From NCBI RefSeq assembly GCF_026870155.1, contig NZ_CP113975.1:806001-870000 (forward strand): a stretch of DNA of 64,000 nucleotides. The letters run 5' to 3'. This DNA comes from Flavobacterium marginilacus (GTDB lineage Bacteria; Bacteroidota; Bacteroidia; Flavobacteriales; Flavobacteriaceae). Under the pieces are notes generated by a model. It was not told where the DNA came from. It made no database searches and saw only the letters and a program-made list of their open reading frames with translations. The position numbers were made by a program, and so were the translations under genes. Shown piece after piece: positions 26,609-36,104 of this stretch. Positions within the stretch are counted from its first letter, which is position 1; each line of letters opens with the position of its first letter.

Positions 26609-27667
26609 TTAATATCGATAGACAAATGCATTAATATTCATACCAGCTCCTACCGAAGCAAAAATGACAATGTCACCTTTGTTTATTTCCTGATCTTCAA
26701 TTTGTCCTCTAATCAGCAGGTCAAAAAGGGTGGGAACGGTTGCTACACTGCTGTTTCCTAATTCATGGATGCACATTGGCATAATATTTTTTGGAGGAGT
26801 CTGCCCGTGCAATTTGTAAAAACGGTGAATGATGGCTTCGTCCATTTTCTCATTAGCCTGATGAATCAGAATTTTTTTGACATCCTCAATAGCAATTCCG
26901 CTCTTTTCTAAACAGCTTTTCATCGCTGCTGGAACCTGACTTAGTGCAAATTCATATATTTTACGGCCATACATTTTGATGTATTTAGTGTCTGGATCTA
27001 ACTCTGGATTGTATGATTTTCCGAAGAAAAGGAAATTAGCTTCTTCAGCAGCATAAGTTGCGCTTTCATAAGACAGCATTCCAGCTTCATCATCAGAGGC
27101 TTCTATAATCGAAGCACCAGCGCCGTCAGAGTAAATCATCGAATCTCTATCGTGGGCATCAACTACTCTAGATAAAGTTTCGCCTCCTATAACAAGACAT
27201 TTTTTTGCCATGCCCGATTTTATAAAAGCATTGGCCTGCAGTACGCCTTCAATCCATCCAGGACAGCCAAAAAGAATGTCGTAAGCGACACACCTTGGGT
27301 TTTTAATCTGTAATTTATGTTTAACTCTTGTTGCAAGACTTGGTATAATATCGGATTGGTTTGTTCCGTATTTTACATCACCAAAGTTATGGGCAAAAAT
27401 AATATAGTCTAATGTTTCTGGATCTACGCCTGCATTTTCAATTGCTTTTTGAGAAGCAAAAAAAGCTAAATCAGAAGAGGTATAATGATCCTCGGCATAC
27501 CTTCTTTTTTCGATACCGGTAATGCTTTTGAATTTGTTAATTACAACTTCGTTTGGGTAAGCAAATGGAGAACCGTCTTCATTAAGGAAAACATGTTCGC
27601 TAAAATCAGTATTGCTAATTTTTTTCTCAGGAATATAGCTTCCTATACCAGTTATTTTTATTTTCAT
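26609..27667 (-). CDS. 3-oxoacyl-ACP synthase III-like ketosynthase
   Basis: 352 residues. The thiolase fold has catalytic Cys in DILFGCPGWIEG, His in LIHQANEKMDEAI, and Asn in HELGNSSVATVP, so the Cys-His-Asn triad is intact. The N-terminal half contains an insert (NEDGSPFAYPNEVV) often seen in flavobacterial KAS III paralogues used for special fatty acid, polyene or flexirubin-type products rather than the housekeeping FabH. Its lone context and a long AT-rich upstream region do not settle the role. Confidence 0.85.
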   Translation of the reverse strand: MKIKITGIGSYIPEKKISNTDFSEHVFLNEDGSPFAYPNEVVINKFKSITGIEKRRYAEDHYTSSDLAFFASQKAIENAGVDPETLDYIIFAHNFGDVKYGTNQSDIIPSLATRVKHKLQIKNPRCVAYDILFGCPGWIEGVLQANAFIKSGMAKKCLVIGGETLSRVVDAHDRDSMIYSDGAGASIIEASDDEAGMLSYESATYAAEEANFLFFGKSYNPELDPDTKYIKMYGRKIYEFALSQVPAAMKSCLEKSGIAIEDVKKILIHQANEKMDEAIIHRFYKLHGQTPPKNIMPMCIHELGNSSVATVPTLFDLLIRGQIEDQEINKGDIVIFASVGAGMNINAFVYRY

Positions 27668-28020
27668 TTTGATAATTTCCAGAATAAATTTTGGCTAAAT
27701 TAATTATAATAAATGTATAATAGTTAATATATTTATTATGCGTGCATATAATTATGGAATAATAAATATATGGCAAAAATATTGAATATTTTTTATTGAA
27801 AATGATTAAACAATGCGTTTTATTCTTAGAATAGGTATAAATAACAAACAGAGTTCTTTTTGTTATAAAGTTGTTTTTTGTTATTTTAAAAGGATAAATA
27901 TCATTTTATTTTAACTAAAAAATGCGTGGTTTTTATTATTTAGCAAAACCAATTGATACCTATCGCAGTAATTCGAAAACGGTTTTAATAAATTTAAAAA
28001 TAAATATTTGACTATAATAA
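27668..28020. other. AT-rich spacer without gene
   Basis: About 350 bp of very AT-rich sequence between the KAS III-like gene start and the gcvP terminator. I see no ORF with coding character and no RNA gene. It should hold the promoter of the KAS III-like gene, but no full TAnnTTTG/TTG pair is evident. Confidence 0.5.
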
Positions 28021-28053
28021 AGAACCCTTTCAGTTTGTAGCTGAAAGGGTTCT
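28021..28053 (-). terminator. Terminator of gcvP
   Basis: Perfect 13-bp stem AGAACCCTTTCAG / CTGAAAGGGTTCT with a 7-nt loop, 25 bp after the stop codon at 28079. Confidence 0.8.
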
Positions 28054-28078
28054 GTATAATCTAAAATCTGCTGAAATT

Positions 28079-30928
28079 CTAGCTCTCCATGTATGCTTCA
28101 ATCGGCGCACAGCTGCAAACCAGATTTCTGTCTCCGTAAGCATCGTCAATACGACGTACAGACGGCCAGAATTTGTTGTCAGCGATGTAATCCAAAGGAT
28201 AAGCTGCTTTCTCTCTGGTGTATGGTAAATCCCAAGCATCAGAAGTCAACATTGCCAATGTGTGAGGTGCATTTTTCAATGGATTATTTTTGTCCTCGGC
28301 CGTTGCTTCTTCAATTTCCTGTCTGATAGCAATCAAAGCGTCGCAGAAACGGTCTAATTCGGCTAAATCTTCAGATTCCGTTGGTTCGATCATTAGTGTT
28401 CCGGCAACTGGGAAAGAAACTGTTGGAGCGTGGAAACCGTAGTCCATTAGACGTTTTGCGATATCGCCAACTTCGATTCCGTTTTGTTTGAATGCACGGC
28501 AATCCAAAATCATTTCGTGGGCAGCTCTTCCGCACTCACCAGTGTAAAGAATTGGATAGTGTCCTTCAAAACGTGCTTTCATATAGTTAGCATTCAAGAT
28601 TGCATGTTCAGTAGCACTTTTTAATCCTTCAGCTCCCATCATTGTGATGTAACCGTAAGAAATTAAACAAACCAAAGCAGATCCATAAGGAGCAGATGAA
28701 ATTGCTGTAATTGCCTGCTCGCCGCCAACATTTAAGATTGGGTTTGTTGGCAGGAACGGAACTAATTTTTCGTTCACACAAATTGGTCCAACACCAGGTC
28801 CGCCACCTCCGTGAGGAATAGCGAATGTTTTGTGTAAGTTTAAGTGACAAACGTCAGCGCCGATTGTAGCAGGATTTGTTAATCCCACTTGTGCGTTCAT
28901 GTTTGCACCATCCATATATACTAATCCGCCGTTATCGTGGATTAATTTTGTGATTTCGATAATTGAAGATTCGAAAACTCCATGAGTAGAAGGATACGTT
29001 ACCATCAAACAAGATAAATCATCTTTGTGTTCAATCGCTTTTTCTCTTAAATCTTCTACGTCAATATTTCCTTCCGGAGTCGTTTTAGTCACAATGATTT
29101 TCATTCCGGCCATCGCTGCAGAAGCAGGATTTGTTCCGTGAGCCGATGAAGGAATCAAACATACATTACGGTGACCATCGTTTCTAGAAAGGTGGTAAGC
29201 ACGAATTGCCATTAAACCAGCATATTCTCCCTGAGCTCCCGAGTTTGGCTGTAAAGTTGTTCCGGCAAAACCAGTAATTACATTTAACTGCTGCTCTAAT
29301 TTCTTAAGCATTGTAAGGTAACCTTCAACCTGATTAACTGGTGCAAATGGGTGAATGCTGTTCCAGTTTGGCATTGATAAAGGCAGCATTTCAGAAGCTG
29401 CGTTTAATTTCATCGTACAAGAACCTAACGAAATCATCGAGTGATTCAATGATAAATCTTTACGTTCCAATTTTTTGATATAACGCATTAACTGACTTTC
29501 TGAATGATGATTGTTGAAAACATCATGCGTTAAGAAAGTAGATGTTCTTTTTAATGAAGCCGGTAACTGACTTATTTCACTTAATTCTGAAACTGTGAAA
29601 GTTTCTTTTCCTAAAGCTTCAGCAAAAATCGCAATAATTTGGTTGATGTCTGTAACTGAAGTCGTTTCGTTAAATGAAATCGAAATGCTGTCGGCATCAG
29701 GATAAAAGAAGTTTACTTTGTTTTTCTCCGCTGTGGCTTTTACTTTTTGAGCGTCTGCTTTTACTAAAATAGTATCAAAGTAAGCTGTATTGGTTTGGTA
29801 AACTCCTAATTTATTTAAAGCTTCAGCAGCCGTAACTGCCGATGCGTGAACTTTGTTTGCAATATATTTTAAACCTTTTGGTCCGTGGTAAACTGCGTAC
29901 ATTCCCGCCATAACAGCTAATAAAACCTGAGCAGTGCAAATGTTCGAAGTTGCTTTTTCACGTTTGATGTGCTGTTCGCGAGTTCCTAAAGCCATACGTA
30001 AAGCACGGTTTCCGTTTGCATCAACAGAAACTCCGATGATACGGCCCGGCATAGATCTTTTGTATTCGTCTTTTGTTGCAAAATAAGCTGCGTGAGGACC
30101 ACCGTAACCCATTGGTACACCAAAACGCTGTGTAGTTCCCACAACAACCGCAGCTCCCATTTCTCCCGGAGAAGTTAAAGTCGCCAATGATAAAATATCT
30201 GCAGCGAAGGCTACTTTGATTTCGTTTTCTTTTGCTTTAGCAACAAAAGCGCTGTAATCATTTATCTGACCGTATTTTCCTGGATATTGTAAAATCGCTC
30301 CGAAGAACTCATTTGAAAAATCAAAATTTTCGTGATTTCCAACAACTAATTCAATTCCGATTGGAGTGGAACGAGTCTGCAGTACAGATAAAGTTTGAGG
30401 TAAAATTTCTTCAGAAACGAAGAATTTGTGCGTATTGTTTTTCTTTTGATCGCGAGTACGAACATCAAATAATAACGCCATAGCTTCTGCAGCAGCCGTT
30501 CCTTCATCAAGTAAAGAAGCGTTTGCGATTTCCATTCCAGTTAATTCGATAACGGTAGTCTGGAAATTTAAAATAGCTTCAAGACGGCCTTGAGCAATTT
30601 CTGCCTGATAAGGAGTATAAGCTGTATACCATCCTGGGTTTTCAAAAATGTTTCTTTGAATAGGAGCCGGAACGATAGTTGGGTGATAACCCAAACCAAT
30701 ATATGATTTAAATGTTTTGTTTTTCTTCCCTAATTCGCGAATATGATTTGCAAATTCGAATTCTGTCATTGCAGGATCTAAATTCAACGGTGCTTTTAAA
30801 CGAATGTCGTCAGGAAGGGTTTCGTAAACAAGTTGTTCGATCGATTCAACTCCAATGGTTTGTAACATGTGTTGAAGATCTGTTTCTCTTGGACCAATGT
30901 GTCTTAAAGCAAAAGCATCTGTTTTCAT
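28079..30928 (-). CDS. gcvP: Glycine dehydrogenase (P-protein of glycine cleavage)
   Basis: 949 residues, full-length fused P-protein: decarboxylates glycine and transfers the aminomethyl group to lipoyl-H protein, using PLP. The N-terminal half starts FALRHIGPRETD and has GYGGPHAAYFATKDEYKRSMPGRIIGVS; the C-terminal half carries LNLHKTFAIPHGGGGPGVGP with the PLP-binding lysine in HLNLHK. A TAATTTTG -7-like box at 31045-31052 (reverse) lies about 115 bp upstream. No glycine riboswitch structure is seen in the leader. Confidence 0.95.
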   Translation of the reverse strand: MKTDAFALRHIGPRETDLQHMLQTIGVESIEQLVYETLPDDIRLKAPLNLDPAMTEFEFANHIRELGKKNKTFKSYIGLGYHPTIVPAPIQRNIFENPGWYTAYTPYQAEIAQGRLEAILNFQTTVIELTGMEIANASLLDEGTAAAEAMALLFDVRTRDQKKNNTHKFFVSEEILPQTLSVLQTRSTPIGIELVVGNHENFDFSNEFFGAILQYPGKYGQINDYSAFVAKAKENEIKVAFAADILSLATLTSPGEMGAAVVVGTTQRFGVPMGYGGPHAAYFATKDEYKRSMPGRIIGVSVDANGNRALRMALGTREQHIKREKATSNICTAQVLLAVMAGMYAVYHGPKGLKYIANKVHASAVTAAEALNKLGVYQTNTAYFDTILVKADAQKVKATAEKNKVNFFYPDADSISISFNETTSVTDINQIIAIFAEALGKETFTVSELSEISQLPASLKRTSTFLTHDVFNNHHSESQLMRYIKKLERKDLSLNHSMISLGSCTMKLNAASEMLPLSMPNWNSIHPFAPVNQVEGYLTMLKKLEQQLNVITGFAGTTLQPNSGAQGEYAGLMAIRAYHLSRNDGHRNVCLIPSSAHGTNPASAAMAGMKIIVTKTTPEGNIDVEDLREKAIEHKDDLSCLMVTYPSTHGVFESSIIEITKLIHDNGGLVYMDGANMNAQVGLTNPATIGADVCHLNLHKTFAIPHGGGGPGVGPICVNEKLVPFLPTNPILNVGGEQAITAISSAPYGSALVCLISYGYITMMGAEGLKSATEHAILNANYMKARFEGHYPILYTGECGRAAHEMILDCRAFKQNGIEVGDIAKRLMDYGFHAPTVSFPVAGTLMIEPTESEDLAELDRFCDALIAIRQEIEEATAEDKNNPLKNAPHTLAMLTSDAWDLPYTREKAAYPLDYIADNKFWPSVRRIDDAYGDRNLVCSCAPIEAYMES

Positions 30929-31044
30929 TTGTAGCTATCTATTTTTAAAAAAGAAATGTAATCTGCAAAGTATATTCTTCATTTGAATTAAGTTTATACC
31001 AAGATTATTACATTTTACAGTAAATGTGTTGTTTTTTTGTGGCG

Positions 31045-31052
31045 CAAAATTA
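31045..31052 (-). promoter_or_regulatory. Putative -7 box of gcvP
   Basis: Reverse-strand TAATTTTG matches TAnnTTTG and would give a leader of about 110 nt. No clear -33 TTG. Confidence 0.35.
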
Positions 31053-31148
31053 AGTATTATTAATAATTTAATGGGTATTTTTAACTTCAATTTTTGTGAA
31101 ATTTATAACTAAAGAGTTGATTTGTTAATAATTAATTATATTTACGAA

Positions 31149-31961
31149 ATGAAGCTATTGAAACAGCTATTGAATTTTTACCTGAATAGCAGTATTCATG
31201 TGGCTTTGTCCTGTTATGCACTGGTACAGATTACGTTTCATGTGTTTCATATTCAGTACGATAAGCCGATGGCTTTATTTGTTTTTTTTGGAACAATTGT
31301 AGGGTATAATTTTGTTAAATATGATGCCTTGGTCCGGGTGAAGAAAAAACCGATTGGGAATTTATTGAAGATTATTGCTCTTTGTAGTTTGATTTCGATT
31401 GTTTTGGTTGGATATTATTTTTTTCAGTTAAAACGAATTACTCAGATAGTTTCGTTCGGAATTCTGGCTATTACAGCATTATACACACTTCCTTTTTTTC
31501 CTAACAGGAGTAATGCCCGAAACTGGGCTGGCGTAAAAATTTACATCGTGGCACTATGCTGGGTTGGTGCAACCTTGGTTTTGCCTTTTATTAATGCAGA
31601 GGTTCCTTTTTCTTCCGATTTTTTTATAAAATGTATTCAGCGGTTTATTCTGGTTTTTGTGCTGATTCTGGTTTTTGAAATCATTGATTTGGCCAATGAC
31701 GATCCGCATTTAAAGACCGTTCCCCAGATGATTGGCGTAAAAAAGACAAAGTTTTTAGGTTTTTTATTGTTGGGTCCATTCTGGTTTTTGGAAGTTTTTA
31801 TTTCGACATTCAATTATCATGATGCTTTGATAAATCTTGTTATGGTGGTTATACTAATGCTTTTTATTGCATTTGCAAATCCAAACCGCTCCAAATATTA
31901 CACTTCATTTTGGGTCGAAGCAGTGCCTGTTTTTTGGTGGCTAATGCTGGCTTATAATTAG
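31149..31961 (+). CDS. UbiA-like integral membrane protein
   Basis: 270 residues from ATG 31149; the in-frame start at 31122 adds nine residues in a poor context. Eight or so hydrophobic helices. A UbiA-like aspartate-rich segment is visible as EIIDLANDDPHLKTVPQMIG (Asp-x-x-x-Asp then Thr-x-Pro), and the first expected Asp motif is weak (YNFVKYDALV). Flavobacterial relatives are usually annotated as prenyltransferase-like without known substrate. Monocistronic, followed by a 754-bp gene-free region. Confidence 0.65.
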   Translation: MKLLKQLLNFYLNSSIHVALSCYALVQITFHVFHIQYDKPMALFVFFGTIVGYNFVKYDALVRVKKKPIGNLLKIIALCSLISIVLVGYYFFQLKRITQIVSFGILAITALYTLPFFPNRSNARNWAGVKIYIVALCWVGATLVLPFINAEVPFSSDFFIKCIQRFILVFVLILVFEIIDLANDDPHLKTVPQMIGVKKTKFLGFLLLGPFWFLEVFISTFNYHDALINLVMVVILMLFIAFANPNRSKYYTSFWVEAVPVFWWLMLAYN

Positions 31962-32000
31962 AAAAATAATAATTACTGTTTATATAATCCTAATCAGGGT

Positions 32001-32189
32001 CACGGCATCCGCATTTAAAAAAAGATAAACACGAATTTCACCGATTAACACTAATTCTTATCAAAATTGAAATCAAATTTTACAACTTTTTACAGTCTCG
32101 AATATTTTGTGTAATTAAACAGCAATCTTAATTCGTGCAGATTAGTGTAATTCGTGTCAGAAACTTTTAAAAGCGAATGCCGTGCCGTG
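32001..32189. mobile_element. MITE-like element with 9-bp target duplication
   Basis: CACGGCATCCGCATTTAAAA (32001-32020) matches the reverse complement of 32165-32184 at 18 of 20 positions. The identical 9-mer AATCAGGGT lies immediately outside both ends (31992-32000 and 32190-32198). The interior has ACACGAATTTCAC and ATTCGTGCAGATTAGTG type inverted segments typical of flavobacterial intergenic repeats. Non-coding. Confidence 0.65.
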
Positions 32190-32229
32190 AATCAGGGTAT
32201 TCGCTTTAAAACTTTTAAATTCTATATAC

Positions 32230-32420
32230 CCAAAGTATAAAAAAATGGCACACAGATGACAAGGATATAACGGATCTTGCACAGATTCCAGCTAAATTCT
32301 TAACGGATTTGTTAAAAAATCTGTTCTAATCTGTTTTATCCATGGAATCCGTGGCTAATTTAACTGTTTTGCGAAATGATATAGCAATATTTATTTTTAA
32401 AAGCGAATGCCTTAAATCCT
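32230..32420. repeat. Second repetitive intergenic segment
   Basis: Contains ACAGATG, GCACAGATT, AATCTGTTCTAATCTG and ATGGAATCCGTGGC wording, with a TTTTAAAAGCGAATGCC end near 32395-32414 that repeats the right end of the element at 32165. Likely a decayed copy of a related element. No ORF. Confidence 0.4.
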
Positions 32421-32432
32421 AACTTTTATTCT

Positions 32433-32520
32433 CTTGTGCTATAAATATAGTGTCTTGTGCTAAAAATATACGAACTTGTGCATTGTATTTTGAGATTTAA
32501 AGCTTTTTTAATTTCTTTTG
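32433..32520 (+). promoter_or_regulatory. Triple 21-bp-spaced repeat plus -7-like box (candidate LytTR promoter 1)
   Basis: CTTGTGCTA at 32433 and 32454 and CTTGTGCAT at 32475 are 9-mers exactly 21 bp apart, the geometry LytTR regulators bind (9-bp repeats with 12-bp gaps). TTCTTTTG (32513-32520; 7 of 8 to TAnnTTTG) begins exactly 80 bp after the first repeat. The same 80-bp geometry occurs at 35886 and 40558. It would drive the 153-aa gene with a leader of about 190 nt. Confidence 0.6.
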
Positions 32521-32533
32521 TTATGGAATTGAT

Positions 32534-32568
32534 TTCAATTATAAAATAATTAGTTTTTTATAATTGAA
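32534..32568 (+). other. 13-bp perfect hairpin in the leader of the 153-aa gene
   Basis: TTCAATTATAAAA (32534-32546) pairs with TTTTATAATTGAA (32556-32568). It lies just after the predicted transcription start and may stabilise the long 5' leader. It is made of A-U pairs almost only, and no U-run follows, so it is a poor terminator. Confidence 0.4.
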
Positions 32569-32715
32569 GTTTCAAAGAAACATTTGCCCCAAATAATCAT
32601 ATCAAAATGAACTTGATATTTAATGTGAAATAAGTTTACGATTCTTTTTAGAAGTAAAAAAAATATCATTTCATTATACCGCTTAATTTATTAAAAAACT
32701 TTAAATTCTTTAATT

Positions 32716-33177
32716 ATGGAAACAGCCGAAATAAAACAAAAAATCAAATTTGACCCTTATGTAGATTTAGGTGTTTTTGAACCAAAATCAAATGGTTCAA
32801 TTCAGTTTGATCATATTCGTTCCCAAAAACCTTTACCAGCTTTAATAGAAGCAAACCGTAAAGCTGATGCTAATGGTATCAATGTTAGTGTAGTGGTGTT
32901 TATCGTTGAAGGATGTGAAAATCCTGAGATTGTTGTGACCCAGTCGTATTCGGTTTCTAGTTTGGGTGTTAATCAGTTACAGTTTTTTATTTCCTATGAT
33001 TTTAATGAAGTTAAATCTAGTAATTTTAAAACTTACGAACTTAGTTTTGATGCCAAAGAAGAAAAGTTACCCAAAGGTGTTAAGTTAAAAGATATAGATA
33101 CTGTAGAAATATTTTTGAGAGATACCGATCCAATAACTTCAAGAGGAACGGAAACGACTGTTCAACCAACTTCATAA
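32716..33177 (+). CDS. Unknown 153-aa cytosolic protein of the LytTR-associated group
   Basis: No signal peptide or membrane helix, and no family I recognise. Predicted mostly beta: FDPYVDLGVFEPKSNGSIQFDHI, then VSVVVFIVEGCENPEIVVTQSY, LQFFISYDFNEV, and YELSFDA. It resembles in size and style the other two small genes with the same promoter layout (AidA/PixA-like and DUF1842-like). It precedes the histidine kinase gene by 104 bp, with a terminator in between, so it is a separate transcript. Confidence 0.6.
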   Translation: METAEIKQKIKFDPYVDLGVFEPKSNGSIQFDHIRSQKPLPALIEANRKADANGINVSVVVFIVEGCENPEIVVTQSYSVSSLGVNQLQFFISYDFNEVKSSNFKTYELSFDAKEEKLPKGVKLKDIDTVEIFLRDTDPITSRGTETTVQPTS

Positions 33178-33212
33178 TAGTAATAAAAAGATAAAAGCGA
33201 ATTATTAAATAT

Positions 33213-33242
33213 AAGCAGAGCATAATTTTCTCTGCTTTTTTT
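33213..33242 (+). terminator. Terminator after the 153-aa gene
   Basis: AAGCAGAG (33213-33220) pairs with CTCTGCTT (33230-33237), followed by a T-run. Confidence 0.75.
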
Positions 33243-33281
33243 ATTGTTAAATTTTAACTAAATTGCGAATAAAATTCGCTT

Positions 33282-35033
33282 ATGAAAGATTTATATAAAG
33301 TAGTCTTTTTGTTTGTTTTTTTTACCAATTCACTATTTATTTTTTCTCAGCATAGTAATAGTACTACGATTTTTGAACAAGAAATTAAAAACAGAAGTGG
33401 TCACTACATTAAAGACCCTGATTTTAAGAAAGCGCAAGTTTTTTTTTTAGAGCAAAATTGGGATTCTACACTAGTATATGCCATGAAGCAATTAAGTCAG
33501 TCTTCACAAAATCGAGAAATCCAGAATTATTGTCATTTATTTAGAGGGTTTAGCTTTGAAGAAAAGAAGATATTTAATGAAGGCCAAAAAGAATTAATCA
33601 ACGTTTCTAAAGAATTTGCTTTTTATTATAATGCCAGAATGAAATTGGCTGAAATTGCTCTTGAACAAAAGCAGTTTCAAAAAGCGATTAAGTATTTCAA
33701 AGAAATTGAACATGTAAACGATAGTAAACTTCTAGGAATAAAAAAAAGTAATGTAAAGCATAACTTAGGAATATGCTATTTGCATCTTAATGTATTTGAA
33801 AAAGCTGAGTTTTATCTGCTTGAAAGCATAAAACTGCAAGAGCAGCAAAAAGATTCTTTAATGCTTATTGGGTCTTATGGAGATGTTGCTAATTTATATT
33901 ATGTACAATATAAAGACAATCTTGCCATTCCCTATTTTGAGAAAGCATATGCTTTATCAAAAAAAATCAAAAATTTCGATTTAAAAAGAAGAACAGCACT
34001 CAATATGGCTGTTATCGAAAAAAACCGCAATAATTTTGCAAAAGCATTAGCGTACAGAGAAGAATATGACCAATGGAAAGATTCTTTGAACAATCAAAAT
34101 AAAGTATGGGAAATAGCACAAACAGAAAAGAAATTTGCCGTTAAGCAAAAACAAAATGAAGTTAATTTACTCAAAACTGAAAATAGAGTACAAAAAACAC
34201 AACAGTTAGGTTTAATAGTATCTATAACCTTGGTCAGTATTTTGTTCCTAATGGCTGTATATTTTTACCGTCAAAAAGCGAAGCAAAATCAAGTGATTTC
34301 AAAACAAAAAGAAACCCTAGATGAGTTGAATGCCACAAAAGACAAGTTGTTTTCTATTGTAAGTCATGATTTGCGTTCCTCGGTACATGCTATGAAAACC
34401 AGTAATGCCAAGTTATTAGAAAAAGTAGCCACAAAAGATCTGGAAGAAATTGATACCATATTGCATCAAAATAGTGGTATTGCAAACAGTACTTACAATT
34501 TATTAGATAACCTTTTGCACTGGGCATTATTGCAAACAAAACAAGCTTATTTTGAAATCACTTCTTTGCGTTTATTTTTTATAGTAGAGCAAGTGGCATA
34601 CAATTATCAGCCTTTGATGGCAGAGAAAAATATTCTTTTTGAAAATACAATCTCCAAAAAAGATTTCGTTCTTGCCGATCAGGAATCGCTAAAATTACTG
34701 CTGCGAAATTTTTTTGACAATGCTATTAAATTTTCAAATGAAAATGGATTTATAAAAATTTATACTCAAAACGATAGTGATACTTATTGCGATTTAATTA
34801 TTGAAGACAATGGTATTGGCATGAGTGGCGATACTATAGCAAGTATTCTTAAAGACAGTACATTGTTATCTAAAAAAGAAAATGAAAAGAGCATAGGTAC
34901 AGGTCTAGGCTTACAGTTGTGTAAGTCAATGATTAAAAAAAATAACGGAAAATTAGATATAAAAAGCGAGTTAGGAAAAGGAACAAAATTCATTGTATCT
35001 TTGCTTAAAACGCCGCCTCATGAACAAAATTAA
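33282..35033 (+). CDS. TPR-containing sensor histidine kinase
   Basis: 583 residues. Signal-type N-terminus (1-23), a periplasmic domain of tetratricopeptide-like helices (about 60-280, for example KAIKYFKEIEHVND and AIPYFEKAYALSK), one membrane helix (about 308-328), a short coiled coil, then the kinase core. Phospho-acceptor H362 is in SIVSHDLRSS; the N box is NFFDNAIKFS, G1 DNGIGM and G2 GTGLGLQL. The signal is unknown. It overlaps the response regulator gene by 14 bp, so the pair is co-translated. Confidence 0.9.
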   Translation: MKDLYKVVFLFVFFTNSLFIFSQHSNSTTIFEQEIKNRSGHYIKDPDFKKAQVFFLEQNWDSTLVYAMKQLSQSSQNREIQNYCHLFRGFSFEEKKIFNEGQKELINVSKEFAFYYNARMKLAEIALEQKQFQKAIKYFKEIEHVNDSKLLGIKKSNVKHNLGICYLHLNVFEKAEFYLLESIKLQEQQKDSLMLIGSYGDVANLYYVQYKDNLAIPYFEKAYALSKKIKNFDLKRRTALNMAVIEKNRNNFAKALAYREEYDQWKDSLNNQNKVWEIAQTEKKFAVKQKQNEVNLLKTENRVQKTQQLGLIVSITLVSILFLMAVYFYRQKAKQNQVISKQKETLDELNATKDKLFSIVSHDLRSSVHAMKTSNAKLLEKVATKDLEEIDTILHQNSGIANSTYNLLDNLLHWALLQTKQAYFEITSLRLFFIVEQVAYNYQPLMAEKNILFENTISKKDFVLADQESLKLLLRNFFDNAIKFSNENGFIKIYTQNDSDTYCDLIIEDNGIGMSGDTIASILKDSTLLSKKENEKSIGTGLGLQLCKSMIKKNNGKLDIKSELGKGTKFIVSLLKTPPHEQN

Positions 35034-35766
35034 CCTGCTGATTGTTGAAGATACTCCATCAGAAAGTGATGCCCTTATTAAAGTACTTGAAGCCAATAAC
35101 TATAATGTAGTTGGTGTAGCTGCAAATCATAAAGATGCTTTAGCTCTTTTTTGCAGCAACAAAATAGATATCGCTATTGTAGATATTTTTCTAAATGGTT
35201 CTCCAGAAGGTATTGCATTTGCCGAAACCATAAATGTATTGCCCAATGCTCCAAAACCTTTGGTTTTTTTAACAAGTTCTACTGACATGCATATTTTTGA
35301 AAGAGCAAAACTTACCAAGCCGTTCAGTTATCTGATGAAACCATTTAATGAGCTAGAACTTTTATTCGCTCTTGAACTTGCCGTCGAAAAATTTTATGGA
35401 CAAAAAGATGTTTTTCTGAGTGATGAAGAAAATACCGTTATTAGTGAAGAATTTTTATTCATTAAAAAAGGGAAATCACTCAAAAAAGTGCATCTGCAGG
35501 ATATTATTTATATTGAGGTAGAAGAAAAATATTGCAATATAGTTACTGAAAAAGAAAAGTTTTTAATTCTAATTTCATTAACTAAAATACTAGAGTTGCT
35601 TGATGCAAAACTTTTTTATAGAACACATAGAAATTATATTGTAAACATTCAAAAAATAACAGAAATTATTCCTATAGACAATCTTATTTTTTTGATTGGG
35701 GGACACAAGGTAACTCTCAGCGAGAAATATAAAGATATTTTAAAGAGAGTCCGTACTCTAAGATAA
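35020..35766 (+). CDS. LytTR-family response regulator
   Basis: 248 residues from ATG 35020; a TTG at 34993 lies deeper inside the kinase gene and is less likely. The receiver domain (1-120) has LLIVEDT acidic pocket, phospho-acceptor D55 in AIVDIFLNG, and the conserved Lys in YLMKPFN. The C-terminal LytTR DNA-binding domain (about 140-247) shows IKKGKSLKKVHLQDIIYIEVEEKYCNIVT and FYRTHRNYIVNIQKITEI. LytTR proteins bind 9-bp direct repeats about 21 bp apart; such arrays precede three small genes around this locus. Confidence 0.92.
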   Translation: MNKINLLIVEDTPSESDALIKVLEANNYNVVGVAANHKDALALFCSNKIDIAIVDIFLNGSPEGIAFAETINVLPNAPKPLVFLTSSTDMHIFERAKLTKPFSYLMKPFNELELLFALELAVEKFYGQKDVFLSDEENTVISEEFLFIKKGKSLKKVHLQDIIYIEVEEKYCNIVTEKEKFLILISLTKILELLDAKLFYRTHRNYIVNIQKITEIIPIDNLIFLIGGHKVTLSEKYKDILKRVRTLR

Positions 35767-35847
35767 TATACTTCAAAAACGATTTTAATGGAGAGCTATT
35801 TTTTGATCCATGTAAAATCTTAAATTTATTGGTTCAGATTTGTAAAG

Positions 35848-35884
35848 AAAGACTTAAAAGACAGTTACTGTTTTTTAAGTCTTT
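35848..35884 (+). terminator. Terminator of the two-component operon
   Basis: AAAGACTTAAAA (35848-35859) and TTTTAAGTCTTT (35873-35884) form a 12-bp stem followed by a T-run. Confidence 0.8.
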
Positions 35885-35885
35885 T

Positions 35886-35973
35886 TTTGTGCTAATTTTT
35901 GACACTTTCGTGGATAAGAAGGCTTTGCTTGTTCCATTTTTATAATTAAAAAAGTGGAGTTGTATTAGTTTTA
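35886..35973 (+). promoter_or_regulatory. Candidate LytTR promoter 2 (AidA/PixA-like gene)
   Basis: TTTGTGCTA (35886), TTCGTGGAT (35907) and CTTGTTCCA (35928) sit at exact 21-bp steps. The first differs by one base and the third by two from CTTGTGCTA. TAGTTTTA (35966-35973; 7 of 8 to TAnnTTTG) begins 80 bp after the first repeat. From 35936 on, the sequence ATTTTTATAATTAA matches promoter 3 at 13 of 14 positions. Predicted leader about 210 nt. Confidence 0.6.
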
Positions 35974-36104
35974 CTAAAGAAATAAAAAGCTAGCTAGATT
36001 TATTTTTAATTTTTTCCAACTTAATGATTCAAAAGTATATACCCGGCTGTGCTATCAGTATTTTTAAAATGACTTGTTGAAATACATTAATGAGAAAATA
36101 AATG

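Noticed and set aside
28030..28239. 69-aa minus-strand ORF at the gcvP 3' end
   Set aside because: Frame shadow of the C-terminus of GcvP and of its terminator.
30929..31148. Glycine riboswitch upstream of gcvP
   Set aside because: The leader is AT-rich and shows none of the conserved glycine aptamer core, only a -7 box.
31962..32715. tRNA or structured RNA genes in the 754-bp spacer
   Set aside because: The palindromes are explained by repetitive elements with a target duplication; no cloverleaf or T-loop sequence is seen.
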